A DNA stretch of 64,000 bases from DATBIO01 sp036556965. Lineage in GTDB: Bacteria > Acidobacteriota > Vicinamibacteria > Fen-336. The notes under the pieces were generated by a model that was not told where the DNA came from, ran no database searches, and saw only the letters and a program-made list of their open reading frames with translations. The translations under genes were made by a program, and so were the position numbers. The DNA lies in NCBI GenBank assembly GCA_036556965.1, contig DATBIO010000289.1:1-64000 (forward strand). The letters run 5' to 3'. Shown here piece by piece: positions 9,203 to 16,924 of this stretch; positions within the stretch are counted from its first letter, which is position 1, and each line of letters opens with the position of its first letter.

Positions 9203-9233
9203 CGTCCGCCGGGAGTGGATCCCGGCGCGGACG
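9203..9233 (+). repeat. GTGGA-loop hairpin, copy 1
   Basis: CGTCCG plus CCGGGA pair with TCCCGG plus CGGACG, giving a 12-bp stem with a 2-base bulge and apical loop GTGGA. It lies about 30 bases before the DUF4388 start. The upper stem-loop (GGGA-GTGGA-TCCC) recurs exactly at 10851-10863, downstream of the same gene. Confidence 0.6.
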
Positions 9234-9263
9234 CTCAGAGGACCCTCCAGGGGGCAACGCGAC

Positions 9264-10805
9264 GTGCTGACCGATCTCTCCGTCACTCCCTTCGCCGAGG
9301 CCCTGCGCCAGCTCTCCGCCGAGGAGAGGACGGGCGACCTCCAGGTGCGCGCGGGCAAGGCCGTCAAGACGCTGTTCTTCGACCACGGGCGCGTGGTCTT
9401 CGCGGGCAGCAACCTCAAGAAGGACCGCCTGGGCGAGGCCCTGGTGGCCCTGGGCCGCATCACCGACGCCGATTTCGAGACGGCCTCGCGCCTCATGAAG
9501 GAGCACAAGCGCCGCTTCGGGGAGGCCCTGGTGCAGGCGGGGGTCATGGACGCCAAGGAGCTGGGGGGAGCGGTGGCCCGCCAGGTCAAGCAGATCGTGC
9601 TCTCGCTCTTCCCGCTGGAGGAGGGGCTGGCCTCCTTCGAGGAGCGGCCGAGCACCATCCCCCTCGAGTACATGGTGAGCATCTCCGTGCACCGCATGCT
9701 CTACGTGGGCATCCGGACCATGAAGAGCCACGACCTCCTGGTGGCCGGCCTGGGCGACCTCGACCGCTGGGTCACGGTGGCGGCGGTGCCGCCCTTCTCG
9801 TTCGGCGTGCGCAAGTGCTCGGCGGAGGAGAGGGAGGTGCTGGAGCAGGCGCGGCGCCGGGTGACGCTGCGCCGCCTGGCCTGGGCCCCCGGCGGGCTCG
9901 CCACCTCGCGCTTGCGGGCCGCCTACGCGTTCCTGGCCTCGGGGGTGCTCCAGGACGCGGAGAAGCCGGGGGCGCCGCCCGAGCTGCCCGTGCAGATGGA
10001 GACGAGCACGTTCCTGCTCTCCGCGCTGCGCCACCAGCCCGCCCCCACCGGCCAGGAGGCGATCCGCCAGGAGGTGGCGGCCGAGCTCGAGCGCTCCGCC
10101 CACCTCGATCGCGAGGCCTGGCTGAAGGTCTCGCGCGCGGCGCCGCGCGAGGACCTGGTGCGCGCCCTGGAGGAGAAGATGGAGCGCTACCACGCCCTGC
10201 GCGAGGCGGCGGGCGACGACGCCCTGCGCACGGACATCGACGTGGTCCTCGGCCGCGCCTCCTCCATGCTGCGCCTGGCGCGCCAGGCGCCCGCGTCCGC
10301 CGCCGCCCCGGCCGTGCCCGCCCCCGCGGACACGCCCCCGCCGGCCTCCCCCGAGCCCGCCGCCCCCCCCCGTCCGCGGGCCACGCTCCCCACGGGCGGC
10401 ATGACGGGCAGCGCGCAGATCGAGCACCTCATGATGGAAGGACACATCCGGATGACGGTGTCCGACTACGCCAACGCGGTGAAGGTGTACGACCGGCTGG
10501 TCAAGGTGCAGCCGGACGTGGCCGCCCACCGCGTCAAGCTGGCCATCGCCATGGCCTGCCACCCGCCCCTGGCCAAGCAGGCGGAGCGCGAGTTCTACGA
10601 GGCCCTGCGCCTCGAGCCCAACAACGCCGATCTCCACTACCAGTTCGGCCTGTACTACCGGAAGATGAAGGTGCGCTCCCGGGCCATCGCCGAGATGCAG
10701 GCGGCGGTCCGGCTCAACCCGCGCCACCGGGCGGCCCGCGAGGAGCTCGAGATCCTCTCGCCGCGCGATTCCGCGCTGACCAGCATCCGGAAGCTCTTCA
10801 AATAG
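9264..10805 (+). CDS. DUF4388 (PATAN-like) and TPR protein
   Basis: The product has 513 residues from GTG 9264. Residues about 8-60 (FAEALRQLSAEERTGDLQVRAGKAVKTLFFDHGRVV) match the DUF4388 pattern, a small domain common in Acidobacteria and Deltaproteobacteria and linked to signalling. Residues about 55-125 contain two short repeats (RLGEALVALGRITDADF and RFGEALVQAGVMDAKEL) like the N-terminal domain of type II secretion/type IV pilus ATPases. After a proline/alanine linker (about 340-380) the C-terminus forms tetratricopeptide helices (DYANAVKVYDRLVKVQP). No catalytic motif is seen, so it is probably a scaffold or regulator. Confidence 0.8.
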   Translation: MLTDLSVTPFAEALRQLSAEERTGDLQVRAGKAVKTLFFDHGRVVFAGSNLKKDRLGEALVALGRITDADFETASRLMKEHKRRFGEALVQAGVMDAKELGGAVARQVKQIVLSLFPLEEGLASFEERPSTIPLEYMVSISVHRMLYVGIRTMKSHDLLVAGLGDLDRWVTVAAVPPFSFGVRKCSAEEREVLEQARRRVTLRRLAWAPGGLATSRLRAAYAFLASGVLQDAEKPGAPPELPVQMETSTFLLSALRHQPAPTGQEAIRQEVAAELERSAHLDREAWLKVSRAAPREDLVRALEEKMERYHALREAAGDDALRTDIDVVLGRASSMLRLARQAPASAAAPAVPAPADTPPPASPEPAAPPRPRATLPTGGMTGSAQIEHLMMEGHIRMTVSDYANAVKVYDRLVKVQPDVAAHRVKLAIAMACHPPLAKQAEREFYEALRLEPNNADLHYQFGLYYRKMKVRSRAIAEMQAAVRLNPRHRAAREELEILSPRDSALTSIRKLFK

Positions 10806-10847
10806 GTCGGCGTCCTCGCTCCGCGTCGCGCATCGTGCAAGCGCCTC

Positions 10848-10866
10848 GGCGGGAGTGGATCCCGCC
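10848..10866 (+). repeat. GTGGA-loop hairpin, copy 2
   Basis: GGCGGGA-GTGGA-TCCCGCC is a perfect 7-bp stem with the same loop as copy 1. It is followed by a second possible long stem, CGACCCGG (10871-10878) with CCGGGTCG (10904-10911). It lies between the convergent DUF4388 and lipoprotein genes, so it could serve as a 3'-end structure. Confidence 0.55.
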
Positions 10867-10930
10867 TCGGCGACCCGGAGGAGACGCTCCGCTACGGAAA
10901 ACGCCGGGTCGGCGCGCCCCCGGACGTTGC

Positions 10931-11410
10931 TCAGCTGATCTCGAACGACTCCTCGCCCGCCTTGGCCCCTCCGAGCCAGATCTCGAGGCGGTGCGTGCCC
11001 GTGCTCCAGGCGCTCGTGTCCTTGGCCCGCAGGTTGACGGCGGTGGCGGCGGGCGGCACCACGAGCTTCTCTTCCCCCACCTGCTCCCCGCGCGGCCCGA
11101 AGAACACGAGGCGGACCTCGGTGCCCGGAGAGATGGGGGTGGTCTTGACCGACACGAACACGGGATCGCCCCTCTTGAAGGAGCTGGCGGCCTCGGCCAC
11201 CGTCCCATCGGGGGCGAGGCTGCGTCCGAGGGCCACGGCCTCGATGGCCATCTCGCGCACGGCGGCGGGCGGGGTGGTGGCCCCCCCGGCATCCGCCACC
11301 GGGGCGGCCGCGGTCGAAGCGGGGGGGGCGGCGGTGTCCCGCGCCGAGCCGCTGCACGCCGCGGTCAGACCCGCGAGAACGGCCGGGCAGCACAGAAGGC
11401 GGATCTTCAT
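10931..11410 (-). CDS. Small lipoprotein, function unknown
   Basis: The 159-residue product has a short signal peptide and lipobox LTAAC (Cys near 20), then an Ala/Pro-rich spacer. A globular part of about 100 residues reads as beta-rich (DPVFVSVKTTPISPGTEVRLVFFGPRGEQV ends in the ExSFEIS strand), resembling an immunoglobulin-like domain. It is probably tethered to a membrane. It lies 43 bases downstream of the acyltransferase gene on the same strand and may be in its operon. I do not recognise a named family. Confidence 0.7.
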   Translation of the reverse strand: MKIRLLCCPAVLAGLTAACSGSARDTAAPPASTAAAPVADAGGATTPPAAVREMAIEAVALGRSLAPDGTVAEAASSFKRGDPVFVSVKTTPISPGTEVRLVFFGPRGEQVGEEKLVVPPAATAVNLRAKDTSAWSTGTHRLEIWLGGAKAGEESFEIS

Positions 11411-11453
11411 GGCGAGCCTCCTCTGCTTCCAGTCTAGGAGGGGCGGGAGGGGC

Positions 11454-12566
11454 CTACCACGGCCGGGTGAGGAATTCGTACACGAGCATGGTGCCCAGGA
11501 AGACGAGGACCAGGGTGGCCTCGTGGGGCGCCCGGGCCTTGAAGCGGTGCCACAGCCAGGCCGCCAGGTAGCAGGTGAGCACGATGCCCATCAGCACCAT
11601 GGCGCCCTGGGCCAGGGTGAGGGTACCCGCCAGCCCGGCCAGGGGGGCCCCCGTGAGGACGCCTCCGTAGAGCAGGTACAGGTGGAGCACGTAGACCAGC
11701 AGCGTCTCGTGGCCGAGCAGGGCGAGCGCCCGCATCCCGCGCCAGTTGCGGTCGGCGGCCGCTTCCACGAGGCGGAGCAGGAGCAACAGGCCGCCCAGCC
11801 GGATGAGCGCGTATCCGGGGGACACGCCCCAGAAGTCCACCTGCCCGCGGAGGGCGAGGGCCACCAGCACCCCGAGCCCGATCAGGAGCGAGCCGCCCAC
11901 CACCGCGCGGCGCTTGCGCGTCGCCTCCTCCTGCCGGCCCAGGGCCGCGCCCGCCACCGTCCCCCCGAGCACGAAGGCGGCGAAGGGGAAGATGGGGAAG
12001 CGCGAGGGCGCCACGCGCTGGTCCAGGTAGGCGCCCAGGAAAAGGGGCACGCGGCTCGACAGCTCCGCCTCCCAGACCAGCGGTCCCAGCGCGAGCACGG
12101 CCACCGCGGAGGCGGCGGCGGCCAGGATCCAGCGGCGTCCGAAGACCCACTGCAGGAGCAGCACGAAGAGCTGGCTCACCGCGATCACCTGGAGCGCGTT
12201 GCAGGCGAAGAACTCGGCGAGCTGGTGGTGGGTGGCTTCGTTGGCCGTCTTCCAGACGGAGAGGAACGGGAGGTGCAGCGCATAGCCCACGCCGAGCACG
12301 AAGAGCAGGCGGCGGGCGCGGCGGAAGCTGGCCTTGAGGGAGAGGGGGGCGCGCGGCAGGCCGGCCACGAAGCCCGAGGCGAAGAGGAAGCCCGGCGCCG
12401 TCGAGCCGTGGAAGATGAGCTGGAGCTGGTAGGGCCCGGAGGCCACGATGGCGGGCCGGAGCAGGGTGTCGAGGGTGTGGCCCTGCGTCATCACCAGGGC
12501 CATGAGCCCGCGGAAGGCGTCGATGTAGATCTCGCGGTTCTTGCGGGGATGACGCCGGCGCTCCAC
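11454..12566 (-). CDS. Multi-pass membrane acyltransferase (OpgC/HGSNAT-like)
   Basis: This 370-residue integral membrane protein has about ten hydrophobic helices. The N-terminal segment (REIYIDAFRGLMALVMTQGHTLD) has the R-x-x-x-x-D-x-x-R-G arrangement of membrane acyltransferases such as OpgC, YeiB/DUF1624 and heparan-alpha-glucosaminide N-acetyltransferase, which move acyl groups across the membrane onto sugars. The start at GTG 12566 gives a short basic N-terminus (MERRRHPRKNRE) before the first helix. The acceptor is unknown. It is followed closely by the small lipoprotein gene. Confidence 0.75.
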   Translation of the reverse strand: MERRRHPRKNREIYIDAFRGLMALVMTQGHTLDTLLRPAIVASGPYQLQLIFHGSTAPGFLFASGFVAGLPRAPLSLKASFRRARRLLFVLGVGYALHLPFLSVWKTANEATHHQLAEFFACNALQVIAVSQLFVLLLQWVFGRRWILAAAASAVAVLALGPLVWEAELSSRVPLFLGAYLDQRVAPSRFPIFPFAAFVLGGTVAGAALGRQEEATRKRRAVVGGSLLIGLGVLVALALRGQVDFWGVSPGYALIRLGGLLLLLRLVEAAADRNWRGMRALALLGHETLLVYVLHLYLLYGGVLTGAPLAGLAGTLTLAQGAMVLMGIVLTCYLAAWLWHRFKARAPHEATLVLVFLGTMLVYEFLTRPW

Positions 12567-12632
12567 CCCGTCCCACGCGGGGGCCCTCTGTGCGGGCCCG
12601 GCCGTCTCCCGAGGCAGCGGGGAAGCCGTGGC

Positions 12633-13295
12633 TCAGACCGTGAGGGGACTCGACTCCGCCGCGCGGCGGACGTGCTCGAGCAGCATCGACTCGGGTCCCG
12701 CGCCCACGAACTCCACGGTCTCGCCCACCACCGTCTTGGGCACGGAGGACACCCGGTAGCGCTGCGCGAGTTCGGGGTACCCGGTCACCTCCACCCCGTC
12801 CGCGGTGACGAGGTCGCTCTCGATGGCGAACCGGTAGGCCAGGCGGACGGCCCGCGGGCAGTAGGGGCAGGTCGGCGTGGAGAAGACCTGGATGTGGACG
12901 GGGCGGGGGAGGTCCCGCAGGCCGGCCCGCGTGTCCTCCTCGAGGCCGCTGTCCCCCTGCGAGACGTCCAGCACCGCGTCGAGCAGGGTGCCGAACTCGT
13001 AGCCCGACGGCATCCCGTAGAACCGCACGCCGTAGTCCTTCTCCTTGCCCAGGACGGCCACCGCGGGGATGCGCGCGATCTTCAGCTCCTCCACGCGCGC
13101 GGTGTCGAGCACGAAGTTGTACGGTTCCGCGGAGAGCCGCGCGTCGAGGAGGGCCAGCTCCTCGACCAGGCGCCGGACCTGCTCGGTCTCCGGGTCGGCC
13201 AGGGCCTGGCTGAACACGGCCAGCCGCACGTCCTGCTTCAGGCCTTCGAACCGCTTCTGGATCTCCGCCGTCAGCTCGTCCGTGAGCAGGGCCAT
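12633..13295 (-). CDS. Protein disulfide oxidoreductase-like (two thioredoxin folds)
   Basis: The 220-residue product resembles glutaredoxin-like protein disulfide oxidoreductases (PDO) made of two fused thioredoxin folds. The C-terminal fold carries the redox motif CPYC in VFSTPTCPYCPRAV (about residue 150) and a cis-proline loop (SSVPKTVV). The N-terminal fold (KIARIPAVAVLGKEKDYGVRFYG) keeps the fold pattern but has no CxxC. There is no signal peptide, so it should work in the cytoplasm as a thiol-disulfide exchanger or reductant of peroxidases. Confidence 0.85.
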   Translation of the reverse strand: MALLTDELTAEIQKRFEGLKQDVRLAVFSQALADPETEQVRRLVEELALLDARLSAEPYNFVLDTARVEELKIARIPAVAVLGKEKDYGVRFYGMPSGYEFGTLLDAVLDVSQGDSGLEEDTRAGLRDLPRPVHIQVFSTPTCPYCPRAVRLAYRFAIESDLVTADGVEVTGYPELAQRYRVSSVPKTVVGETVEFVGAGPESMLLEHVRRAAESSPLTV

Positions 13296-13308
13296 GGCGT
13301 GGAACGGC

Positions 13309-13314
13309 AGTATA
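13309..13314 (-). promoter_or_regulatory. TATACT -10 box of the PDO-like gene
   Basis: TATACT on the minus strand ends 13 bases before ATG 13295, giving a predicted leader of about six bases. No clear ribosome-binding site intervenes. Confidence 0.45.
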
Positions 13315-13332
13315 GCGCCCGGCGGCGGAGGG

Positions 13333-14661
13333 CTAGACCCAGGACGGGAACCACGTCCACGGGCGCACGCGGTCGAACACCGTGAAGTAGTACCAGGAAG
13401 CGGGCACGGGCAGCGCGGCCAGGAAGGGCAGGAAGAAGAAGAAGAGCAGGACCACGGCGCCCACGTAGCCCTTGGCCAGGGGCGCCGCCCGGCCCTCCCA
13501 GCCGCGCTCCAGGATCAGGCCGAGGCTCAGGCAGGCGTAGGGGATGGCCTCGAAGAGGTAGTGGCTGTAGTTGAGCGTGCGCGGGGCGATGCCCCAGGGA
13601 AGGTAGAGGCAGAGGAAGCCCGCCCCGCAGAAGACCCGCCGCGGGTCGCGGTGGCGCAGCCCGGTGACGAGCGCCCACAGCGTCGCGGGCACGGAGGCCC
13701 ACCACAGCGCGGGGTTCCCGATGGCGACCACGCCGCGGATGGTCTCCTCCACCTGGCGGAAGAAGTACCAGGTGGGCCGCGCCAGCAGGGGCCAGGTGTA
13801 CCAGGCGCTGAAGTACGGGTGCTCGGCCCTCAGGTCGGCGTGGTAGCGCCAGATGGCCTTCGTGTAGGCGGGCAGGTTGCCGATGGCGTTGCCCTGCGCC
13901 ATCCAGGGCACGTAGCTCAGCACGTAGACGGCCAGGGGCAGGGCGCCGAAGGCGAGGGCGGCGAGGGCCAGCTCCCGCGGGCGGGCCAGCCGCCGCCCGC
14001 GCACGACCAGGAGGACGAGGCCGAGGAAGCCCGCCGCCCACAGGCTGGTCCAGCGCGTGGAGAGGGCGAGGCCCAGGAAGAGGCCGGCCGCCGTCATGGC
14101 CCCCGGCGGCAGGCGCTCCTCGCGCACCGATCGCACCACGAAATAGGCGGCGGTGACCTGGAAGAGCACGGCGAAGATGTTGGTCATGGCGATGCGGCTC
14201 TGCACCAGGTAGACGCCGTCGCAGAGGAGCAGGAGCGCGGCCAGCAGCGCCGCGCGCCGGGTGGGGAGGACGCGGCGCGCGAGGAGGTAGAAGACGGGGG
14301 CCAGGGCCACCCCGGCCAGGGCCGGCATCAGGCGCCAGGCCCACGGCTCGTAGCCGAAGAGCCAGACGCCGACGGCGATCAGCAGCTTGGCGGTGGGCGG
14401 GTGGACCCACTCCGTGGGCGTGCGGCCCTCGAGGTACTCGAGCGCGGTCTTGGCGTGGTAGACCTCGTCGAAGTACTCCTCGCCGGGGACCCCGAGTCCG
14501 GGCAGGCGGAAGAGCGCCGCCGCCAGGGCCAGCGCGAGCGCGACGACGGCGTCGCCGCGGGCGGCCGTGGGCGCGGGGGCCGGGGCGGGGGCCGGTCGCG
14601 CCCCGGCCGCCGGCTCGCGGGGCGAGCGTGCGCGCCGCCGCCGCTGCGCCGCCGCGCTCAG
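13333..14661 (-). CDS. PMT-family protein O-mannosyltransferase-like
   Basis: This membrane glycosyltransferase (about 442 residues) has the GT39 signature: an acidic pair in GEEYFDEVYHAKTA in the first extracytoplasmic loop, then WVHPPTAKLL and roughly ten hydrophobic helices. The C-terminal part (WYYFTVFDRVRPWTWFPSW) resembles the four-helix PMT C-terminal domain. PMT enzymes move a sugar from a polyprenyl phosphate to secreted proteins. The frame has no ATG, GTG or TTG near its 5' end; the only suitable codon is CTG 14661, which overlaps the stop of the upstream protease gene (CTGA). The upstream open frame is antisense-quality sequence inside that gene. The start is therefore tentative. 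Confidence 0.82.
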   Translation of the reverse strand: MSAAAQRRRRARSPREPAAGARPAPAPAPAPTAARGDAVVALALALAAALFRLPGLGVPGEEYFDEVYHAKTALEYLEGRTPTEWVHPPTAKLLIAVGVWLFGYEPWAWRLMPALAGVALAPVFYLLARRVLPTRRAALLAALLLLCDGVYLVQSRIAMTNIFAVLFQVTAAYFVVRSVREERLPPGAMTAAGLFLGLALSTRWTSLWAAGFLGLVLLVVRGRRLARPRELALAALAFGALPLAVYVLSYVPWMAQGNAIGNLPAYTKAIWRYHADLRAEHPYFSAWYTWPLLARPTWYFFRQVEETIRGVVAIGNPALWWASVPATLWALVTGLRHRDPRRVFCGAGFLCLYLPWGIAPRTLNYSHYLFEAIPYACLSLGLILERGWEGRAAPLAKGYVGAVVLLFFFFLPFLAALPVPASWYYFTVFDRVRPWTWFPSWV

Positions 14662-16238
14662 TCGCCGGTACCCGCGCCCTTCAGCAGGTCGAGGGCGTAA
14701 GCGATCGGGATGCCGAAGGAGTTGCCGCCGAAGCGGGAGAGGACCGCGTACTCCACGGCGATCACCTGGCCGTGCTTGTTGAACACGGGGCCTCCGCTGC
14801 CGCCCTGGGTGGTGGCCGCGTCGAAGACGATGTCGGTGCTGGTCACGTCGCCGATGTGGCCCTGGGTGGTGGAGGGCCGGATCAGCCCCTGCACGCTGAG
14901 CGCCTCCGTCACGCGGCCGGTGTCGGGGCCGTGCGACTCCAGGATCTGCCGGACGAGCGAGGTCTCCGCCTTGGCCAGCAGGGCCTCGAGGCCGGCGGGG
15001 TAGCCCACCACGACCACGGGCTGGCCGGGCACGGCGCCGGCGAGGGCCTTGGCCAGCGGCAGCACCGGGATGCGCCGGCCCCCGAGGTCTTCCCCCTGCA
15101 GCAGGGCGAGGTCCACCTTGTCCGCCCGGCGCACCATCGTGAGCGCGAAGGGCTGCCGCTGCCCGGGGAAGAAGGCGCGCAGCGCCAGGCGGTGCGGCGT
15201 GAACCCGGCGTGCTCGAGCGCCTCCGCCGCCTGGTCGTTCCACCACGGCTCGGCCACGTGCCGGTTGGTCAGGATCAGCCCGCGGCCGTCCACCAGGAAC
15301 CCCGTGCCGTAGTAGTCCACCGAGTGCACGGGCCCGTTGCCCTCGGTGCCCAGGGCCGCCCCGCCGTCACCCTGGCGGGCAGGCGCGCCCGACTCCGTCA
15401 GCCGGACGCGCAGCGGCCGCCCTTCGGCGTCGCGGAAGCCGTAGGAGCCCTGGATGAGACAGACGCCGGCCCCGTATTGCCGGATGATGTTCTCTCCCGC
15501 CGCCCGCTCCGTCTCGAGCTGGTGGATGCGCGTGCGCGTGGTCTCCAGGGCCTCGCGCAGGATCTGTGCCTCGCCCGTGGCCGCCTCCGCGATGCGGCCT
15601 TCGAGCTCCTCCTCGCGGGCGTGGAAGGCCTGCAGGGTGTCCTCGACCTCGCGGCGCGCCACGTGGGCCTTCTGCCGCTCCGCCTCCACCCGCGCCTCCA
15701 GGAGCCGCCGCTCGACCTCTCCCGCCTTCATGTCGCGCTGCAGGCTGCCGATCTGCTCGCGCATGCGCGCGTTCTCGCGCCAGGCCCACAAGGCCACCGC
15801 CGCCAGCAGGACGGCGAGCACGGTCAGCGTGCGCTGGAAGGTGCGGCTGGTGCGGGTGACCGCGCGGAACACGGCGGTGTCGGACAGGCGGCGGAACTGG
15901 CTGGTCACGCCGGTGAACTCCGCGCGCCGGCGGTCCTCGCGCAGGACGCGCAGGCGGGGACCGCCCGCGCCCAACTCGAGCACGTCGCCCTCGTGCAGCA
16001 CCACCTCGTGCACCGACTGGCCGTCCACGAAGGTCCCGCGGCCGGAGCCGCTGTCCAGCGCCACCACCTGGTGGCCGCGGTGGTAGAGCAGGCAATGGCG
16101 GGGCGCCGTGCCGGGCAGGACCACGTCGGCGTCCGCATCGGAGCCGAGGGTGGCGGGCAGGCGCGACAGGGTGGAGCGGGCGACGGGCACGTCGCCGCTC
16201 AGGTGCACGAGGACGACGCCCGGCGGCTCGTGGATCAT
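14658..16238 (-). CDS. FHA domain-transmembrane-coiled coil-trypsin-like protease
   Basis: The product has 526 residues from ATG 16238, overlapping the previous stop as ATGA. Residues about 25-100 look like a phosphothreonine-binding FHA domain (ATLGSDADADVVLPG, APRHCLLYHRG, GTFVDGQ). A transmembrane helix near 150 is followed by a long coiled coil (about 165-260). The C-terminal half is a chymotrypsin-fold protease with His in TNRHVAEP, Asp in KVDLALLQ and Ser in TQGGSGGPVF. Topology would put FHA in the cytoplasm and the protease outside, linking kinase signalling to envelope proteolysis. The FHA partner is unknown; the Ser/Thr kinase at 343-2505 is one candidate. Confidence 0.88.
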   Translation of the reverse strand: MIHEPPGVVLVHLSGDVPVARSTLSRLPATLGSDADADVVLPGTAPRHCLLYHRGHQVVALDSGSGRGTFVDGQSVHEVVLHEGDVLELGAGGPRLRVLREDRRRAEFTGVTSQFRRLSDTAVFRAVTRTSRTFQRTLTVLAVLLAAVALWAWRENARMREQIGSLQRDMKAGEVERRLLEARVEAERQKAHVARREVEDTLQAFHAREEELEGRIAEAATGEAQILREALETTRTRIHQLETERAAGENIIRQYGAGVCLIQGSYGFRDAEGRPLRVRLTESGAPARQGDGGAALGTEGNGPVHSVDYYGTGFLVDGRGLILTNRHVAEPWWNDQAAEALEHAGFTPHRLALRAFFPGQRQPFALTMVRRADKVDLALLQGEDLGGRRIPVLPLAKALAGAVPGQPVVVVGYPAGLEALLAKAETSLVRQILESHGPDTGRVTEALSVQGLIRPSTTQGHIGDVTSTDIVFDAATTQGGSGGPVFNKHGQVIAVEYAVLSRFGGNSFGIPIAYALDLLKGAGTGD

Positions 16239-16777
16239 GGCCGCGCCACGCCCGCGCCGGGCGCCACCACCGTGGCCCCGCCCTGCTCCTCCTGCACGCC
16301 GCGCGCGCCCAGGCGCCGCTCGATGCCCGTGGAGACGAACTTGCTCCAGGAGGACGGCCCGATGCGCAGGAAGACCTCGACGTTGGCGTCCTTCCACTGG
16401 GGGTGGGCGAACATGCCTTCCACGGCCCCGCCGGAGTAGTAGCGCGCGTCCGACTTCAGCACCACCAGGACCTCGGGACCGGGTCCCAGGGGACGGTCGG
16501 AGGCGGTGAGCGGCTTCCAGTCCGAGCCCCAGGTGGCGGTCTCGCCCTGGCGGCGGAAGGTCGCGGTGGCCTGCACCGAGCGGAGCACGTGCGGCCCCTT
16601 GTTGCGCACGTGGAGCCGCACCACGGGGGCCAGGTACTGGGTGGTCCCGGAAGGCCGGTCCAGGGCCCAGTAGGTCTCCACGCCGCTCACCTCCAGCTCC
16701 TGCTGCGGGTCGTAGGAGCGGCAGCCCGGGAGGAGGGCGGCGCACAGGGTCACCAGGAGGCGCGCGGGGGCGGTCAC
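16235..16777 (-). CDS. Putative lipoprotein upstream of the FHA-protease
   Basis: The 180-residue product starts at GTG 16777. It has a signal peptide with lipobox LLPGC (Cys about 19). The mature part is beta-rich with VVRLHVRNKGPHVLRSVQATATFRR, similar to domains that bind or decorate envelope components (DUF2393-like pattern, weak). It overlaps the FHA-protease start by 4 bases, so the two are probably translationally coupled and may act together at the membrane. No specific function is recognised. Confidence 0.7.
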   Translation of the reverse strand: MTAPARLLVTLCAALLPGCRSYDPQQELEVSGVETYWALDRPSGTTQYLAPVVRLHVRNKGPHVLRSVQATATFRRQGETATWGSDWKPLTASDRPLGPGPEVLVVLKSDARYYSGGAVEGMFAHPQWKDANVEVFLRIGPSSWSKFVSTGIERRLGARGVQEEQGGATVVAPGAGVARP

Positions 16778-16823
16778 GTGTCGATGCCTTCATCCTGATT
16801 GTACGGAAGGCGGGCCGCCACGT

Positions 16824-16853
16824 TGACATCTCGAAAACGGCGTCGCTATGATG
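16824..16853 (+). promoter_or_regulatory. Sigma70-type promoter of the gld-like operon
   Basis: TTGACA (16824-16829) and TATGAT (16848-16853) are 18 bases apart. This is the best consensus promoter in the window, and it leads into the five-gene ABC operon starting at 16925. Confidence 0.75.
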
Positions 16854-16924
16854 GCCTCCCCGGGCCGGCCGCCTTGCGTATCCGCTGCGGCCGCGAGCCG
16901 CACAAACCAACGGAGTCCATCCGA

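Noticed and set aside
10867..10920. Possible riboswitch (GGAAAAC and paired CGACCCGG/CCGGGTCG)
   Set aside because: It does not match the c-di-GMP, glycine or other riboswitch consensus I know, and it lies at the 3' ends of two convergent genes.
9051..11393. Very long minus-strand open frames opposite the DUF4388 gene and elsewhere
   Set aside because: High GC content leaves long stop-free shadows; their translations are Arg/Gly/His/Pro-rich without motifs.
13333..15246. Longer 637-residue version of the PMT protein
   Set aside because: The first 190 or so residues lie inside the FHA-protease gene in another frame and are Arg/Pro/Gly-rich shadow sequence.
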